Positions 6,092 to 7,341 of a stretch of DNA of 7,341 bases are shown piece by piece. A program made the translations under genes and the position numbers. Numbering within the stretch: position 1 is the first letter of the stretch; each line of letters opens with the position of its first letter. Source of the DNA: Gammaproteobacteria bacterium (GTDB lineage Bacteria; Pseudomonadota; Gammaproteobacteria; Burkholderiales; Thiobacillaceae); assembly GCA_018820745.1 (NCBI GenBank), contig JAHJNP010000084.1, positions 1-7,341 on the forward strand, in the 5' to 3' direction. The notes beneath the pieces are model-generated. The model made no database searches. It saw only the letters and a program-made list of their open reading frames with translations, and was not told where the DNA came from.

Positions 6092-6804
6092 GCGTCTTCC
6101 TTCAGTTTGGTGCGCAGCCGCGCGATGGCCTGGCCATGCAGTTGGCAGATGCGCGATTCGCTGACGCCGAACACTTCGCTGATTTCGCGCAGGTTGAGTT
6201 CCTGTTCGTAATACAGCGACATCAGCAGCTGTTCGCGCTCGGGCAGGTTTTCGATCCCGGCGATGATGCAGGCCCGCAGGTTGGCGTCGAGCAATTGCGG
6301 CAGGGGCATGCTGGCTTCGTTCGCAGACTGCTTGTCGAGGAAGGAATCGTCTTCCTCCGTGTCGCCGAAATCCTCGAAATACAGCAGCTGGTGGCCGCGC
6401 GCATCACCCAGCATCGACTGGTATTCGGCCAGCGGGATTTTCATCGCTGCGGCGATTTCGGTTTCGCTGGGCTGGCGCCCCAGCTGATGCTGCAAGGCGC
6501 CGATGGCCTGCTCGATCTTGCGCATCGACTGCCGCGCACTGCGCGGCAGCCAGTCGGACTGGCGCAGCTCGTCGATCATCGAGCCGCGGATGCGCTGGAT
6601 GGCATAGGCCTCGAACTGCGCGCTCTGCGCCTCGTCGTAGCGGCTGATGGCGTCGAGCAGGCCGATCATGCCGGCCTGCACCAGATCGTCCTCCTCGACG
6701 CTGGGCGGCAGCCGCCCCATCATGTGATGGGCCAGCCGCTTGACCATCGGCATGTGAAGCGTCAGCAGGTCGCTTTTTTCGCTTTTGCCGCTTGCGGTGT
6801 ACAT
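6073..6804 (-). CDS. fliA: FliA, flagellar RNA polymerase sigma-28 factor
   Basis: FliA directs RNA polymerase to late flagellar promoters (flagellin, stators, chemotaxis) and is held by FlgM until the hook is complete. At 243 residues it has the normal size. Region 2 spans about 16-92 with the core-binding and -10 recognition parts (DDLVQAGMIGLLDAISRYD, 39-57; AIQRIRGSMIDELRQSDWLP, 68-87). Region 3 is about 95-150. Region 4 is about 185-236 with LPEREQLLMSLYYEQELNL and the helix-turn-helix EISEVFGVSESRICQLHGQA (207-226) for the -35 box. The ATG at 6804 lies 9 nt after the flhG stop. The nearest Shine-Dalgarno (AAGGGGA, ending at the flhG stop) is about 12 nt away, longer than ideal, so expression may depend on flhG translation. 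The end overlaps motC by 19 nt. No sigma-28 promoter was found in front of motC or motD. Confidence 0.97.
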   Translation of the reverse strand: MYTASGKSEKSDLLTLHMPMVKRLAHHMMGRLPPSVEEDDLVQAGMIGLLDAISRYDEAQSAQFEAYAIQRIRGSMIDELRQSDWLPRSARQSMRKIEQAIGALQHQLGRQPSETEIAAAMKIPLAEYQSMLGDARGHQLLYFEDFGDTEEDDSFLDKQSANEASMPLPQLLDANLRACIIAGIENLPEREQLLMSLYYEQELNLREISEVFGVSESRICQLHGQAIARLRTKLKEDAWIVGA

Positions 6805-6813
6805 ATTTATTGG

Positions 6814-7341
6814 TTATCCCCTTCTGCAGGCATCCACCAGGCTGCTGCCTTGTATCACACGCTGCATGAACCCCCCCACGCTGCCCAGGCTGGGCGGCTG
6901 CGGCCAGCGCAGCAGGCCGTCGGCCAGTTTGCGAAAGTGCGAGGTGGACTGCGCAACCGGAAAGGCGTCCACCACCGAAGTATGCATATGACCCGCACGG
7001 GTCAGGCGCTCGTCCAGCGGAATATACCCCAGGTAATCGACCGACACTCCCAGATAGCGCTCGGCGGTGTGGGCAAAGTTGTGCGCCACGGCCTGCGCCT
7101 GCTCCGGCGATTCGATGCGGTTGAGGAGCAGGCGGAACTGGCGTTTGCCGAAGTTTTGCGCCAGCCGCTTCACCAGGGTATAGGCCTGCGTGATGGCCGT
7201 GCTGCCGGGCGGCAGCACCACCATGATTTCGGAGGCTGCAAGCCCGAGCGGCAACGCGTCGGGGTCGGTGGCCTCTTCCATGTCCACCAGCACCACGTCG
7301 ACGCCGCACTGCAGGCGGTTGAAGCTCTGCGCCAGCCATTC
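6814..7341 (-). CDS. flhG: FlhG/FleN-like MinD-family regulator of flagellar number (C-terminal part)
   Basis: FlhG (FleN) is a ParA/MinD-type ATPase that, with FlhF, limits flagellar number and placement at the cell pole. The last 175 residues are visible; the N-terminus with Walker A lies beyond the right edge. The visible part shows the strand VDVVLVDM (14-21), where D20 is the Walker-B-type Asp. It is followed by the family segments PPGSTAITQAYTLVKRL, LLLNRI and YLGYIPLDERLTRA, and by the typical ending with a late basic residue run. Position directly before fliA is the usual one for flhG. Oddity: after D20 the family normally has Thr-Gly-Ala-Gly (or Ser-Pro-Ala-Gly in MinD), but here it reads MEEATDPDA, so nucleotide handling may be altered. 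A plain MinD was considered less likely because of the flagellar context. Confidence 0.9.
   Translation of the reverse strand, partial: EWLAQSFNRLQCGVDVVLVDMEEATDPDALPLGLAASEIMVVLPPGSTAITQAYTLVKRLAQNFGKRQFRLLLNRIESPEQAQAVAHNFAHTAERYLGVSVDYLGYIPLDERLTRAGHMHTSVVDAFPVAQSTSHFRKLADGLLRWPQPPSLGSVGGFMQRVIQGSSLVDACRRG

Noticed and set aside
6404..7339. 311-codon minus-strand frame over flhG and fliA
   Set aside because: It runs in another frame through two recognised genes and is full of low-complexity Ala/Arg/Gly; a shadow.

Overview
The window looks like chromosomal DNA from a GC-rich flagellated betaproteobacterium (or a close relative). This rests on the gene set and order flhG-fliA-motC-motD, a Lon protease and ScpA, and on the strong G/C third-position bias of these genes. 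The genus cannot be fixed from the sequence alone. Apart from one truncated-haemoglobin gene, every recognisable gene is on the minus strand, so the text below follows transcription from the right-hand end leftwards.

Right block (7341 to about 4573): a compact flagellar operon. It holds the 3' end of flhG (a MinD/ParA-like regulator of flagellar number), fliA (flagellar sigma-28), motC and motD (a MotA/MotB-type stator pair). Gaps are 9 nt (flhG-fliA) and 4 nt (motC-motD), and fliA and motC overlap by 19 nt. No chemotaxis genes lie between fliA and motC.

Centre (4577 to 2132): a Lon-family ATP-dependent protease with an intact Walker A and B and an intact Ser-Lys dyad. Its amino terminus resembles the second, AsrA-like Lon branch more than housekeeping Lon (from memory, not searched). 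A good match to a heat-shock (sigma-32/RpoH) promoter, CTTGAAA-N13-CCCGATA, lies across the motD stop codon and a short GC hairpin. It predicts that lon can be switched on independently of the flagellar genes, and it favours the lon start at 4513.

Left-centre (about 2100 to 600): a visibly less GC-rich stretch with two convergent genes 18 nt apart. One is a group 1 truncated haemoglobin on the plus strand. The other is an HxlR-type winged-helix regulator with a C-terminal SCP2-like domain on the minus strand. The globin keeps the proximal His but appears to have lost the usual distal Tyr(B10) and Gln(E11). The regulator has a clear promoter with a perfect inverted repeat in it. Both sides of this block carry short protein-like open frames that may be small genes or gene remnants, which suggests an insertion between lon and scpA.

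Left edge (460 to 1): the N-terminal 153 residues of ScpA, the kleisin of the SMC-ScpAB chromosome condensation complex, cut by the window edge.

No tRNA, rRNA, CRISPR array, transposase or complete insertion sequence was seen. I did not find a clearly new multi-gene system. The most testable novelties are the heat-shock-type promoter inside the flagellar operon, the unusual globin pocket, and the globin/HxlR block with its flanking remnants.
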